From: Devosia sp. YIM 151766
GTDB taxonomy: Bacteria; Pseudomonadota; Alphaproteobacteria; Rhizobiales; Devosiaceae
Assembly (NCBI RefSeq): GCF_030285925.1
Contig: NZ_CP127251.1
Coordinates: 1,116,001 to 1,180,000, forward strand
DNA: 64,000 bases
Reading direction: 5' to 3'
Part shown: positions 1 to 8,442 of the stretch, one piece after another
Layout of the letters: each line of letters opens with the position of its first letter
Numbering within the stretch: the stretch's first letter is position 1
Program-made: the position numbers and the translations under genes
The notes under the pieces: model-generated
Told to the model about the DNA's origin: nothing
What the model saw: only the letters and a program-made list of their open reading frames with translations
Database searches by the model: none

Positions 1-604
1 GCCCGATCAACGATCCCGCCGTATAACGCAGGTATCCGGCAAGCCCGCCACTGGTCGTGCGGTCATAGGGAGCGGTGAAGATGACCATTGTGGTCAGGAC
101 GGCGAAAAGCCCCGAGACCACCACGCCGGCCAGTATGAGCCGCACCGTACTGCGGATATTGGAGGCGGCGAAGAGCACGATCGCGCCCGCCCCAGAACCG
201 GCGATCAGGCAGAGAACGGCGCGTGGAAAGTGCCCCGGCAGCAATTCAGGATAAATGGCAGCCACAGCAACTGCCAATGCGGCAGCCTGGGATACGCCCA
301 GAAGGCCGGGGTCGGCCAGGGGGTTGCGGAGAGATCCTTGCATCAGATAGCCCGCAACGCCCAGTCCTGCTCCCGCCAGGATGGCAACGAGAATGCGCGG
401 CAGCCGAGTGCCCACAATGAGAAAGTTTGCCCGCCCCTCAGCCTCGGGGCTGCCGATCAGCGCATTCATGACTTCCCAGAATGCAAAGTTCGGCCGACCA
501 GATGACAGGTTCAGATAGCCAAGGAAGATGACGCCCAGAACGAAGCAGCAAGCTGCGCCCCAGAGGCGCAGCTTTTTGGGCAATTCGTGCCAAGCCCTGA
601 TCAT
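1..604 (-). CDS. FecCD-family ABC transporter permease (3' part cut by window edge)
   Basis: Inner-membrane permease of a siderophore, heme or cobalamin ABC importer. Reading from an ATG at 604 the frame stays open to the window edge, giving about 200 residues. After one hydrophobic N-terminal helix comes the FecCD/BtuC signature TRLPRILVAILAGAGLGVAG, then GSLRNPLADPGLLG, then further membrane segments. These are the conserved N-terminal features of the family, whose members are usually about 330 aa, so the C-terminal third is missing here. Its ATG overlaps the TGA of the upstream binding-protein gene (ATGA), so the two are co-transcribed and translationally coupled. The ATPase gene is presumably beyond position 1. 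The substrate cannot be read from the sequence; the neighbours suggest an iron chelate or peptide-like compound. Confidence 0.88.
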   Translation of the reverse strand, partial: MIRAWHELPKKLRLWGAACCFVLGVIFLGYLNLSSGRPNFAFWEVMNALIGSPEAEGRANFLIVGTRLPRILVAILAGAGLGVAGYLMQGSLRNPLADPGLLGVSQAAALAVAVAAIYPELLPGHFPRAVLCLIAGSGAGAIVLFAASNIRSTVRLILAGVVVSGLFAVLTTMVIFTAPYDRTTSGGLAGYLRYTAGSLIG

Positions 605-1638
605 TTCGGAAACTTCACCTTGAAGATTTCGGGATCGAGGACCAGAGCGTTGTGTTCATAGTTGAAGTCGGAGAAGTGTCCCGGATGTGGGATACGCCGG
701 TCGACCACGTAATGCACATATTCGGAGATCGCGTGGGTCATGCCCCGGGTGGAGCAGCAATAGTAGCGTTCACCGCCATAATAGACCTGGTCGTTGGCGA
801 CGGCGCTGAGCTGGTTCCAGAACGGATTGACCGACCGGTCATAGATCGGGTTGGGGCCTGCACCCTGCCCGGCAGTATTGGCCGCGCCCTGTAGAATGAT
901 CCAGTCAGGGTCCTGCGCCAGCACCTCCTCGTCGCTGACCGTAACTTCCTGCGCACCCGACACGTCCATGCACTTGCCCACGCGGTTGGGCGCGATCAGC
1001 ACGCAGAACGGGTTGTCGTTCCCCATGGAATTGAAGGCCGGGTCCCAGGTCAGAATACCCAGAACAGTGGTATCGGCATGCTCATCCGATCCCAGATAAG
1101 CCAGGTTCGCCTCGACATTGCGCCACCGCTGGATCGCTGCTTCAGCAGCCTCGTGAGCACCGGTCAGCTTGCCCAGCGTGCGAATATTGTTGACATATGC
1201 TTCTGCGCCATAGGCGCTCTCAGCGTAGCCGGATGCTTCAAGGTAGAGGATCGGCGCCGGGGAATTGGCAGCGAGCCCGGCCACTTCATCGACCGTGAAA
1301 GCCACGGCGACGATCACGTCAACATCGGCGGCCGCCCATTCTTCGGGGCTCAGGCCATCCTGCAGGATAACCGGAGGAATCCCGGCCTGGAAAGCGATGT
1401 TGAAAGGCCGGCCGTCCGCAACGTTTGTTGCCCAGGCAGCCGCCTGGGGCACCAGCCCGAGGTCGCCCATGGTTTCATGACAGCTCCAGTGGTAGCACCC
1501 GATACGCGGCGGGTTGTTAAATGTATGCTCTACCCCTAGCGCATCGGTGATGGTGAGGGGAAAACCCTCCTGCGCGGCAACGCCCGGCACTATCGCCAGG
1601 CCTGCCAGCAACGTCGACACTGCAAATACTGTTTTCAC
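601..1638 (-). CDS. Periplasmic ABC substrate-binding protein, Fe-siderophore/heme/B12 type
   Basis: 345-residue class III periplasmic binding protein (BtuF/FhuD/FepB fold) that would deliver ligand to the overlapping FecCD permease. A Sec signal peptide is visible (MKTVFAVSTLLAG, cleavage after GVAAQ), without a lipobox. The mature N-terminus has the usual TITDALGVEHTFNNPPRIGC strand, where family members compare the ligand name with their own gene. A Cys-rich stretch (IGCYHWSCHETMGDLG) and a C-terminal YYCCSTRG segment are unusual for the family and could form disulfides or contact the ligand. It starts 25 bp downstream of the D-serine dehydratase gene on the same strand, which suggests one transcript. 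The exact ligand is unknown. Confidence 0.82.
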   Translation of the reverse strand: MKTVFAVSTLLAGLAIVPGVAAQEGFPLTITDALGVEHTFNNPPRIGCYHWSCHETMGDLGLVPQAAAWATNVADGRPFNIAFQAGIPPVILQDGLSPEEWAAADVDVIVAVAFTVDEVAGLAANSPAPILYLEASGYAESAYGAEAYVNNIRTLGKLTGAHEAAEAAIQRWRNVEANLAYLGSDEHADTTVLGILTWDPAFNSMGNDNPFCVLIAPNRVGKCMDVSGAQEVTVSDEEVLAQDPDWIILQGAANTAGQGAGPNPIYDRSVNPFWNQLSAVANDQVYYGGERYYCCSTRGMTHAISEYVHYVVDRRIPHPGHFSDFNYEHNALVLDPEIFKVKFPK

Positions 1639-1663
1639 TTTGCTCCTCCACTTATTCCACTAT

Positions 1664-2935
1664 TCACCGCAGCAGCGCGGCGAATTCGGCGTCCGGCAAC
1701 TGCGCACCGCCGGTCGTCCAGACGATATGCGTCGCCGCTTCAAACCAGGATGGTCCGTTGGCGTCCGAACGCATGAGATCGAGGGCAGCAAATCCTGCTG
1801 CGGCAGATGGTTCAAGGCGCAGGGACTGGGCTTTCCAGGCCCGGTTCACCCATGTCAGAAGCTCCCGGTCGGCGACCGTAACAAATCCGGCGGCCAGACG
1901 CGAAATGTACTGGATAGCCAGTCTGGAAGCCGAGGGTACGGCCAGCCCATCCGCAATGGTTTGATTGTTGCAGCCATAGTCATAGGCCGAGACCTGCCTC
2001 TCAGATCCGGCAAGGGTCTGCACCAGCACGGCTGGGGCCGCTACGGGCTCGACCAGGATGCAATGAACGTGGTCGCCCCAGATGGACTTGAGCCCGAACG
2101 TCACGCCCCCAGGCGCGCCGCCCACCCCGCACGGGAGATAGACCGCAAGAGGCCTGCCGGCGGTAACCTCGATCCCCGCCGCATCGAGCTGAGCTGCGAG
2201 GTCCCATGCGGCAGCCGCATAGCCCTGGAACAGCGCCAGCGAGTCCTCATCATCAACGAAATAAGCGCTTTCAGTCGCCCTCGCTGCGTCCCGCGCAATG
2301 CCGACGGCCGCGCTGAAATCGCCATGATGGGTGTGCACGACGACGCCCAGCTTCCGCAGGCGTTCGATCTTCCAAGCCTTGGCGTCGGCCGACATATGCA
2401 CCTCGGCACCAAAACCCAGGGTTCTGGCCGCTAGCCCCACGCTGTAGCCGAGATTGCCGGTACTACCGGTGACGACACTGTGCTGGGCAAAGAGCGCACG
2501 CACTTCGGGATCGAGCAGGACGAGAGAACTCTCGCCATGGGCAACAAGACCTGCCTTCTGTGCCAGCTTGCGGGCATAGACCAGAACTTCGTAGATGCCG
2601 CCCCTGGCCTTGATGGTTCCGGTAACGGGCAACAGATGGTCGGCCTTGATCCTGACGGCCTGCGTGCCGGGGGCAGAGAGCAGATCGGAATGCGCATCGA
2701 GCAATGGCGAATCTATACGCCCCGAAGAGGCGGCCAGTTCGGGAAAAAGTTCGGCCAATAGCGCGGCGAAATAGGTCCAGTCCGCAACAGCCTCCTTGAC
2801 CAGACCGGGACCGCTGGGGGTCAGTTGGAACGCCTCGTCGGCTGGAAGCACGTTTGGGTTCGGCACATAACTCGCAATGCCGCTTCGAATCCGCTCTTCA
2901 TAATTGAGCTTGGTCGTCACTATATCCGGCCCCAT
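1664..2935 (-). CDS. dsdA: D-serine ammonia-lyase (D-serine dehydratase)
   Basis: 423-residue fold-type II PLP enzyme that converts D-serine to pyruvate and ammonia in the cytosol. Visible family features are the PLP lysine in VTGTIKARGGIYEVL, the phosphate-binding loop TGSTGNLGYSVGLAARTLG, YFVDDEDSLALFQGYAAAA, and the glycine-rich CGVGGAPGGVTFGLK segment. These match DsdA rather than threonine deaminase, and the length is near the usual 440 aa. The start at 2935 (MGPDIVTTKL) lies 76 bp after the stop of the LysR gene on the same strand. Its position between an importer and a D-aminopeptidase-like hydrolase suggests that the D-serine comes from an imported D-amino-acid-containing compound. 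A related D-threonine or diaminopropionate lyase is less likely. Confidence 0.9.
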   Translation of the reverse strand: MGPDIVTTKLNYEERIRSGIASYVPNPNVLPADEAFQLTPSGPGLVKEAVADWTYFAALLAELFPELAASSGRIDSPLLDAHSDLLSAPGTQAVRIKADHLLPVTGTIKARGGIYEVLVYARKLAQKAGLVAHGESSLVLLDPEVRALFAQHSVVTGSTGNLGYSVGLAARTLGFGAEVHMSADAKAWKIERLRKLGVVVHTHHGDFSAAVGIARDAARATESAYFVDDEDSLALFQGYAAAAWDLAAQLDAAGIEVTAGRPLAVYLPCGVGGAPGGVTFGLKSIWGDHVHCILVEPVAAPAVLVQTLAGSERQVSAYDYGCNNQTIADGLAVPSASRLAIQYISRLAAGFVTVADRELLTWVNRAWKAQSLRLEPSAAAGFAALDLMRSDANGPSWFEAATHIVWTTGGAQLPDAEFAALLR

Positions 2936-3011
2936 GAACCCTTTACCTATGCGTGCAGTCTAGGAAGGCCGACATGGGAAGAACAGACAAATTAGCTAAC
3001 TAAAACATTAG

Positions 3012-3932
3012 CTACTCTAATAATTCATGCAGATCTTTCTGGAACTGGCTGATCAACCAATCCAGCACGATCTTGACGTCAGGGCGCAAATTTCTGCGCT
3101 GCGTGACGAGGTAATAGCGCAGCTCATTTATGCTGGTGGCGCCGGGCATGGGCACCAAAGCGCCACGCCCCATCTGCCTGCGGACCACGAGTTTGCGACC
3201 CATTGCAATGCCCACGTCTTCGGCAGCGGCCCGGTAGCAAAGCTGGACCAGGTTCACGAACAGGTCTCGCGTCGGGAAATCGAACGGCAGCCGACCGCGC
3301 CTTTTCCAGATATCCCATTCCGCGCTGGCTGCGCTGGGCTCCGGCCACGGCAGCGCATCATGCAACAGTGTCACACTCTCGACGGCGTCGGCTTCGAGGG
3401 AAGCAAGAAGATTGGGCGAGAGGACCGGGAACACCTCCTCGGAAAATTCGGCAACCACCGTGCCTTCGCTAGGCACGTTTGGGCTATATCGTATTGAAAT
3501 ATCAACGTCTTCTTGGTCCCCGTATTCCAAAACGGTGCCCATATCGGCAAGGATGGTCACCTCAATTTCAGGCTGGACCCGGTAGAATTCGGCCGTCTTT
3601 GGGGTCAGCCATTCCAGGGCCAGTGACGGCACACAGCTGATCACCACCGGCCGTTTGGTCCGCGCTGCCTGGAGTTCAGATATGCTCGCATCGATCAGCG
3701 CCAAGCCGTCATCGGTAGCCGAGAACAGCCGCTCACCCTGTGGGGTCAGCCGTATACCGCTGCGATGCCTGCGCAGCAGGACCATGCCGAGCCTTTGTTC
3801 GAGGCGTGCGACCCGCTGCGAGACGGCGCTTTGCGTTACCGAAAGATGTGCACTCGCCTTGATAAACGATCCTGTCCTTACGACGGCTCGGAAAAACACC
3901 AGATCGGAAACGAGCGTAGGGTCAGCGGACAT
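3012..3932 (-). CDS. LysR-family transcriptional regulator of the dsdA/D-aminopeptidase cluster
   Basis: About 306 residues. The N-terminal winged helix (FFRAVVRTGSFIKASAHLS, VTQSAVSQRVARLEQRLG) is followed by a periplasmic-binding-like effector domain of the GcvA/DsdC group. The frame can be opened up to 4028, but the ATG at 3932 is chosen because GAGG sits seven bases upstream and the HTH then begins at the usual position; the longer reading would overlap the divergent hydrolase gene. The gene lies between dsdA (same strand) and the divergent hydrolase, the classical LysR position, so the roughly 80 bp between 3932 and 4012 probably holds its operator. An inducer such as D-serine is inference. 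Confidence 0.88.
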   Translation of the reverse strand: MSADPTLVSDLVFFRAVVRTGSFIKASAHLSVTQSAVSQRVARLEQRLGMVLLRRHRSGIRLTPQGERLFSATDDGLALIDASISELQAARTKRPVVISCVPSLALEWLTPKTAEFYRVQPEIEVTILADMGTVLEYGDQEDVDISIRYSPNVPSEGTVVAEFSEEVFPVLSPNLLASLEADAVESVTLLHDALPWPEPSAASAEWDIWKRRGRLPFDFPTRDLFVNLVQLCYRAAAEDVGIAMGRKLVVRRQMGRGALVPMPGATSINELRYYLVTQRRNLRPDVKIVLDWLISQFQKDLHELLE

Positions 3933-4011
3933 CGATAGCCTCATATAAGCACACGTGATACTTGACCATCCGTTGGCCGACATGCAAAGCCTAATGATGG
4001 GGAGGCAGGAC

Positions 4012-5610
4012 ATGACGCTATCAAGCACAGATCAGCTCCAGGAAATCGAGACGTTTCTGGCGCCTTACAGGCATGAGACCGGTCCCGGATATGCCATCGC
4101 GCTGGTGAGCGAAGATGGCGTCGATTGCTTGTGTTCCGGGCACGCCCGCATCGAGGATGCGCGTCCAATCGAGCAATCAACCCTTTTCCATGTCGCCAGC
4201 ATATCCAAGCAATTTACCGCATATGCCGTGGCACAGCTAGGCGCAGCAGGCCGGCTAGACCTCGATGGGGACATTCGCGAGCACTTGCCTTATGTGCCCG
4301 GGACCAGCATCACCCCGCGCCATCTGGTTCAGCATACAAGCGGATTGCCCGACCAATGGGATATGTTTGCCATCTCGGGTCGCTCGTTTCAGGATTACCT
4401 GACCCAGCAGCAGATCGTACGCATGGTCGGCAACCTGCCCCGGCCCGCCTTCTTGCCCGGAGAGGCCCACCGCTATTGCAACACGGGTTATACCCTTGCT
4501 GCCGAACTGGTTTCGGCCGTCACGGGGCAGTCGTTTGACGCCTATTGTCAGGAGAAAATCTTCGGGCCTGCCGAGATGCGCAACAGCCATTTCCCATTGC
4601 GAAGTGCCGCATACAACCCGCAGATGGCGCTTTCTTATGCTGATGAGCAGGAGGGGTTCAGCCAGTTCCTGCTGAACTTTGCCAATTGGGGCGCAACATC
4701 GCTGATCACCAACCTTGACGACCTCGTGTCGTGGGCAAAGTTCCTTCTCGCCACACCGGCGGACTCGGCTCTTTCACTTGAGAAACTGGGCGCGCCGGGC
4801 AGGCTCAATGATGGCCGGCCATTCCGCTATGGCTTTGGGCTGACAAGCTATCCGCTCGCCGGGCAGAAGACTTATGCGCATACTGGTGTCGATGCCGGCT
4901 ATCGGGCCTGCACAGCCTATTTCCCCCGCAAGCAGTGCGCCATTGTGCTGCTGGGCAACATGCCACTGCCGAGCATGCACATTGTCGAGCATCTGGCGGC
5001 CATCTGGTTCAGAACGAGCCCCTCGCGGTTTCCTGCCAGAGAGCGGGAGCCGGTGCGCGCGGGCGACCTGCCGGGCCTGATCGGCCACTATCATTCCCCC
5101 TCAAGACGTTTACTCTCGATCTCGTCGGATGACGGGAAACTGGTTGCCGTTGTGGCAGGCCAGCCGCGGCGCCCAATTTACCATGGCGAAGGCGTCGTCG
5201 ATTTCGGGGTCGATGGCCCGGGCCGTTTCGTGCCCGAATTCGATGCCAGCGGGAAGGTGGCAACACTGACTTCGGCCTTGCCGCAGGAATTCTCTGCAGA
5301 GGGCATTCAGTACACCCGGGAGGACAAGCATGTCCCTAGCGATGCCGAGCTTGCATCCTATGCTGGGCGGTACCACTGCACGGCCTTGAATGTAACCTAT
5401 GAGCTGACACTGAGCGACGGGCAGCTTTCCGTTGAAGCCACGTTCGGGCCTTACGGAATCACGCTCTGGCCAAGCCTAAAAAATCGGTTCGATGGCGATG
5501 GTGCAGGCATTGGCAGCATAGTTTTTGAGCGTGACGCAGCGGGAAACGTCGTCTGTTTCCGATGCGTGTCGGATCGCCACGACAATATTTATTTTGATCG
5601 CATTGATTGA
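4012..5610 (+). CDS. Serine hydrolase of the penicillin-binding-protein fold, D-aminopeptidase-like
   Basis: 532 residues from the ATG at 4012, which has GGAGG six bases upstream; a GTG reading at 3955 would add 19 residues and is less likely. The N-terminal two-thirds is a class C beta-lactamase/DD-peptidase domain with SxxK at Ser63-Lys66 (SISK), YCN at 155-157 and a HTG motif in place of KTG. The rest carries two small beta-barrel domains (IGHYHSPSRRLL..., YAGRYHCTALNVTYELTL...). Length, motif spacing and the double C-terminal barrel resemble Ochrobactrum D-aminopeptidase (DAP), which releases N-terminal D-residues. No signal peptide is evident, so it is probably cytosolic. Together with D-serine dehydratase this suggests release of D-Ser from a peptide. 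An esterase of the same fold is the main alternative. Confidence 0.82.
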   Translation: MTLSSTDQLQEIETFLAPYRHETGPGYAIALVSEDGVDCLCSGHARIEDARPIEQSTLFHVASISKQFTAYAVAQLGAAGRLDLDGDIREHLPYVPGTSITPRHLVQHTSGLPDQWDMFAISGRSFQDYLTQQQIVRMVGNLPRPAFLPGEAHRYCNTGYTLAAELVSAVTGQSFDAYCQEKIFGPAEMRNSHFPLRSAAYNPQMALSYADEQEGFSQFLLNFANWGATSLITNLDDLVSWAKFLLATPADSALSLEKLGAPGRLNDGRPFRYGFGLTSYPLAGQKTYAHTGVDAGYRACTAYFPRKQCAIVLLGNMPLPSMHIVEHLAAIWFRTSPSRFPAREREPVRAGDLPGLIGHYHSPSRRLLSISSDDGKLVAVVAGQPRRPIYHGEGVVDFGVDGPGRFVPEFDASGKVATLTSALPQEFSAEGIQYTREDKHVPSDAELASYAGRYHCTALNVTYELTLSDGQLSVEATFGPYGITLWPSLKNRFDGDGAGIGSIVFERDAAGNVVCFRCVSDRHDNIYFDRID

Positions 5611-5616
5611 GCAGCC

Positions 5617-7137
5617 ATGTCCAGACGCTACCGGATTGCCGTAGGCGGATTTCTCCACGAGACCAACACGTTCGTGCCTGGCCGGGCCACCCAGGGCTCT
5701 TTCCAGTCCGGCGGGGGTTATCCCGGGATGTGCTTCGGCAATGATGTTCTTTCCAGCCTCGACGGCGTTAATTGCGGCCTTGCGGGCTTCATCGAGGCCG
5801 CCCGGACCGACCATGAGCTGATCCCGCTAAGCTGGGCGGTCGCCGTGCCGTCCGGTCCAGTGACCGACGAGGCCTTCGAGTACATTACCGGCAAGATCGT
5901 CGATACGCTGAAGTTCGATTGCGAGATAGACGCGGTTTATCTGGACCTTCACGGCGCGATGGTGACGGAAAGCAGGGACGACGGAGACGGCGAGATACTG
6001 CGGCGTGTGCGGGCCGCCATAGGCGAGGACATCCCGATCGTTGCGAGCCTCGACCTGCACGCGAACGTATCGCCATTGATGTTCCAATGCGCCGATGGTC
6101 TGCTCTCGTATCAGACCTATCCGCACATAGACATGGCCGAGACAGGTCGTCGCTGCTTCGCATTTCTCAAGGAGGCCCTGGCCCGTGGGCGCCGCCCCTA
6201 CAAGCTGTTCCGGCAGCTGCCATTCCTCATTCCAACAGTTGCCCAGTGCACACTGCTGGAACCCGCAAAGGGTATCTACGATCAACTCATCGAGTTCGAG
6301 CGCAGAGAGGGTGTGTCCAGCCTCTCATTCAATCCGGGCTTCCCCGCCGCCGATGTGAAGGATTGCCGTCCAAGCGTCACAGGATATGGGTGGGATGCCT
6401 CGGAGGTCGCCACCGTCACCGATGGGCTGCTGAAGCTGATCGAGGCCAACGAAGGGGCCTTCAACTTCCCCCTCCTGTCACCCGACGAGGCGGTGCTGGA
6501 TGCGATGGCGCATGCCAGCCCGGGCGGGCCGGTGGTGATCGCCGACACGCAGGACAATCCCGGTGGTGGATCAACATCGGACACAATGGGAATGCTCAGG
6601 GCGCTGCTGCGCCACAATGTGGAGAACGCGGCGATCGGCCTTATAGCTGATCCGTCCGCAGCAGAGACGGCACATCGGAGTGGTGTTGGCGCCACCCTCA
6701 AGATCGCACTTGGCGGCAGAGGCGGATTTCCCGGTGACGAGCCGCTTGAAGGGGAATTCCTGGTGGAGGCATTGTCCCAGGGCGAAGTGAAAATGAGCGG
6801 TGGCCTTTACGGCTACGGCACGGGACAGCTGGGCAAGTCGGCTTGCCTGCGGATTGGCGGTGTTCAGGTCGCCGTTTCAAGCGTTGTCAGCCAGATGGCG
6901 GATCAGCAGATGTTCCGCTTCGTCGGTATCGAGCCCAAGGAAAGGGCTGTGGTCGTGGTGAAAAGCACCATCCATTTCCGTGCCAACTTCGACACTATAT
7001 CGACGCGCACCATCGTCGCCACCGCCCCCGGCGGAATGATCGCCGATTGTTCCCGGTTGCCTTGGAAAAACCTGCCCCCCGACGTGCGCACCATGCCTAT
7101 GGGCAAAAAACTAAGCGAGCGTGCGATATGGACTTAG
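5617..7137 (+). CDS. M81-family metallopeptidase (MlrC / microcystinase C-like)
   Basis: 506 residues, starting six bases after the hydrolase stop, so co-transcribed. The M81 N-terminal domain shows the expected metal-site motifs: GGFLHETNTF near the start, DLHGAMV, SLDLHANVS, and SYQTYPHIDMAETG. The C-terminal MlrC domain carries ADTQDNPGGGSTSDT. Family members are zinc hydrolases; MlrC of sphingomonads cleaves linearised microcystin next to Adda, and relatives sit beside peptide or D-amino-acid catabolic genes. Here it probably opens an unusual amide bond in the same imported substrate. The substrate is not known from sequence. No signal peptide is seen. Confidence 0.88.
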   Translation: MSRRYRIAVGGFLHETNTFVPGRATQGSFQSGGGYPGMCFGNDVLSSLDGVNCGLAGFIEAARTDHELIPLSWAVAVPSGPVTDEAFEYITGKIVDTLKFDCEIDAVYLDLHGAMVTESRDDGDGEILRRVRAAIGEDIPIVASLDLHANVSPLMFQCADGLLSYQTYPHIDMAETGRRCFAFLKEALARGRRPYKLFRQLPFLIPTVAQCTLLEPAKGIYDQLIEFERREGVSSLSFNPGFPAADVKDCRPSVTGYGWDASEVATVTDGLLKLIEANEGAFNFPLLSPDEAVLDAMAHASPGGPVVIADTQDNPGGGSTSDTMGMLRALLRHNVENAAIGLIADPSAAETAHRSGVGATLKIALGGRGGFPGDEPLEGEFLVEALSQGEVKMSGGLYGYGTGQLGKSACLRIGGVQVAVSSVVSQMADQQMFRFVGIEPKERAVVVVKSTIHFRANFDTISTRTIVATAPGGMIADCSRLPWKNLPPDVRTMPMGKKLSERAIWT

Positions 7138-7194
7138 GCGCCGAAGGCTTCAGACTGCGGGCATCGGCGGACCGCGTATAACTCTTGTCGCAAT

Positions 7195-7425
7195 CGGCGC
7201 TGTACCCGGTGCCAGGGCGCCGCAGCCAGCAGGCCAACCTTCTCCCTGTCGGCTACTTCCATGTGGTGTTCACGCTGCCCGCCGAGATCGCCGACATTGC
7301 CTTCCACAACAAGGCGCTTGGTCTACCTGCTATTCAAGACGGCCTCCCAGACCATGTTGACGATCGCCGCAGATCCCAAACATCTGGGCGCCCGCATCGG
7401 CATCGGTTCACTTGCTATTGGCCGA
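7195..7425 (+). pseudogene. IS91-family transposase fragment, frameshifted
   Basis: Three adjoining reading frames together reproduce a short internal part of the IS91/IS801 Y2 transposase: RCTRCQGAAA (degenerate zinc-finger CPKCQGAAA), then LLPVGYFHVVFTLPAEIAD with IAFHNKAL, then in the next frame LLFKTASQTMLTIAADPKHL with GARIG. At least two frame changes occur, and the catalytic tyrosine region and both ends are missing. It is a dead relic of about 230 bp lying between the peptidase gene and the surface-lipoprotein gene, marking a past insertion or recombination point. The rest of 7138-7553 holds no recognisable gene other than the start region of the lipoprotein. Confidence 0.75.
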
Positions 7426-7553
7426 CCCGATTTGAGGCGCGGGTCTTTTTCACCCTTTGGGGTGATTAAGCGGCTTCGCGGTGCTGCTATCTCTCCCAGA
7501 GACCATCGAAATCAAAATTTTCATGTCAGTACTATGGGGATAAGGGGCGCATT

Positions 7554-8351
7554 GTGAAATCAATACAGACTGTTCTAGCTGGGATGGCCAGCCTGGTTCT
7601 GCTCGCGGCTTGCTCAAGCACGGGTGGCACGAACGGCGGGGGAGGCGGCGGCGCGCAGGGGCCGACTACCATTGGGGAGATCAAGAACTTTCAGCCTACC
7701 AAATATGAGCAGGGCGTGGATTTGGCCGATCTGCAAGCCGGCGGTATCGATGGCTTTGGTGCTTCGAAAGGCACACTTGTCGGCACCTCGGTCAAAAAGA
7801 CGGATGACGACATTACCATTACTGCTGGCGGGGAGACGCTTACGCTTAATTACGCCGGTCAGGTGCCCGGTCAGAGCTATCAAATCGACGGATATACAAA
7901 TACGGCAACAGGCAATGAGGCCTTTTTCCTGAATGGCAGCTACGTTGGCATTGCCGCACTTACCAGCGCCACTACCGACGAGATCATTTCTCTGTCCGTA
8001 ACTGGACAGGAAACCGTCAACCTGCCGAGTCAGGTCGCAAATTATGGTGGCGTCTGGATGAGTTCGGCCGATCCAGCAGATGTTGGCTATATCGATGTCA
8101 CTGCCGACTTTGAAAACACCAGCCTGGATTTCACACTCGGAGCGGCGAGCGGGATCGGTGGAAAGGGCAAAGCGACAATCGACGGCAGCCAATTCGCTGG
8201 AAATATCGACCTATTCGGCGGTGCAGGAACGGGCAGCGGCACGCTCACGGGAGCATTTTACGGGCCGAACGCCAATGAGATCGGCGGGGTCAGCAACGGA
8301 ACTTATGCCGGGCAGGCCTATACCGGCGCCTTTTACGGCGAGCGCTACTAG
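7554..8351 (+). CDS. Surface lipoprotein with transferrin-binding-protein-like beta-barrel (probable Slam cargo)
   Basis: 265 residues from a GTG at 7554 (AAGGGG upstream). A lipoprotein signal peptide ends in LLAAC with Cys20 as the lipidation site, followed by a Ser/Thr/Gly-rich flexible linker. The C-terminal half ends in TbpB/factor-H-binding-type barrel strands (GKGKATIDGSQFAGNIDLFG, GSGTLTGAFYGPNANEIGGV, GTYAGQAYTGAFYGERY), the fold of proteins carried by Slam translocators. The next gene on the strand encodes a Slam protein, so this is its likely substrate, displayed on the cell surface or released. What it binds is unknown; hemophore, transferrin-like or adhesive roles are possible. 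It is much smaller than TbpB. Confidence 0.82.
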   Translation: MKSIQTVLAGMASLVLLAACSSTGGTNGGGGGGAQGPTTIGEIKNFQPTKYEQGVDLADLQAGGIDGFGASKGTLVGTSVKKTDDDITITAGGETLTLNYAGQVPGQSYQIDGYTNTATGNEAFFLNGSYVGIAALTSATTDEIISLSVTGQETVNLPSQVANYGGVWMSSADPADVGYIDVTADFENTSLDFTLGAASGIGGKGKATIDGSQFAGNIDLFGGAGTGSGTLTGAFYGPNANEIGGVSNGTYAGQAYTGAFYGERY

Positions 8352-8372
8352 TACGCGACCCAACAAGCACCC

Positions 8373-8411
8373 AGAGCCGTTCAGCACGTCCACGAAACGT
8401 TGAACGGCTCT
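8373..8411 (+). promoter_or_regulatory. Inverted repeat between lipoprotein and slam genes
   Basis: A perfect 11-bp inverted repeat, AGAGCCGTTCA (8373-8383) and TGAACGGCTCT (8401-8411), with a 17-base spacer. It lies 21 bp after the lipoprotein stop and 31 bp before the slam ATG. There is no T-run after the stem, so it is not a canonical terminator. It may attenuate transcription or stabilise the lipoprotein mRNA, giving more cargo than translocator. Confidence 0.5.
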
Positions 8412-8442
8412 AGCCCTTCATGCTTTTCTGGTTGGCCATCCC

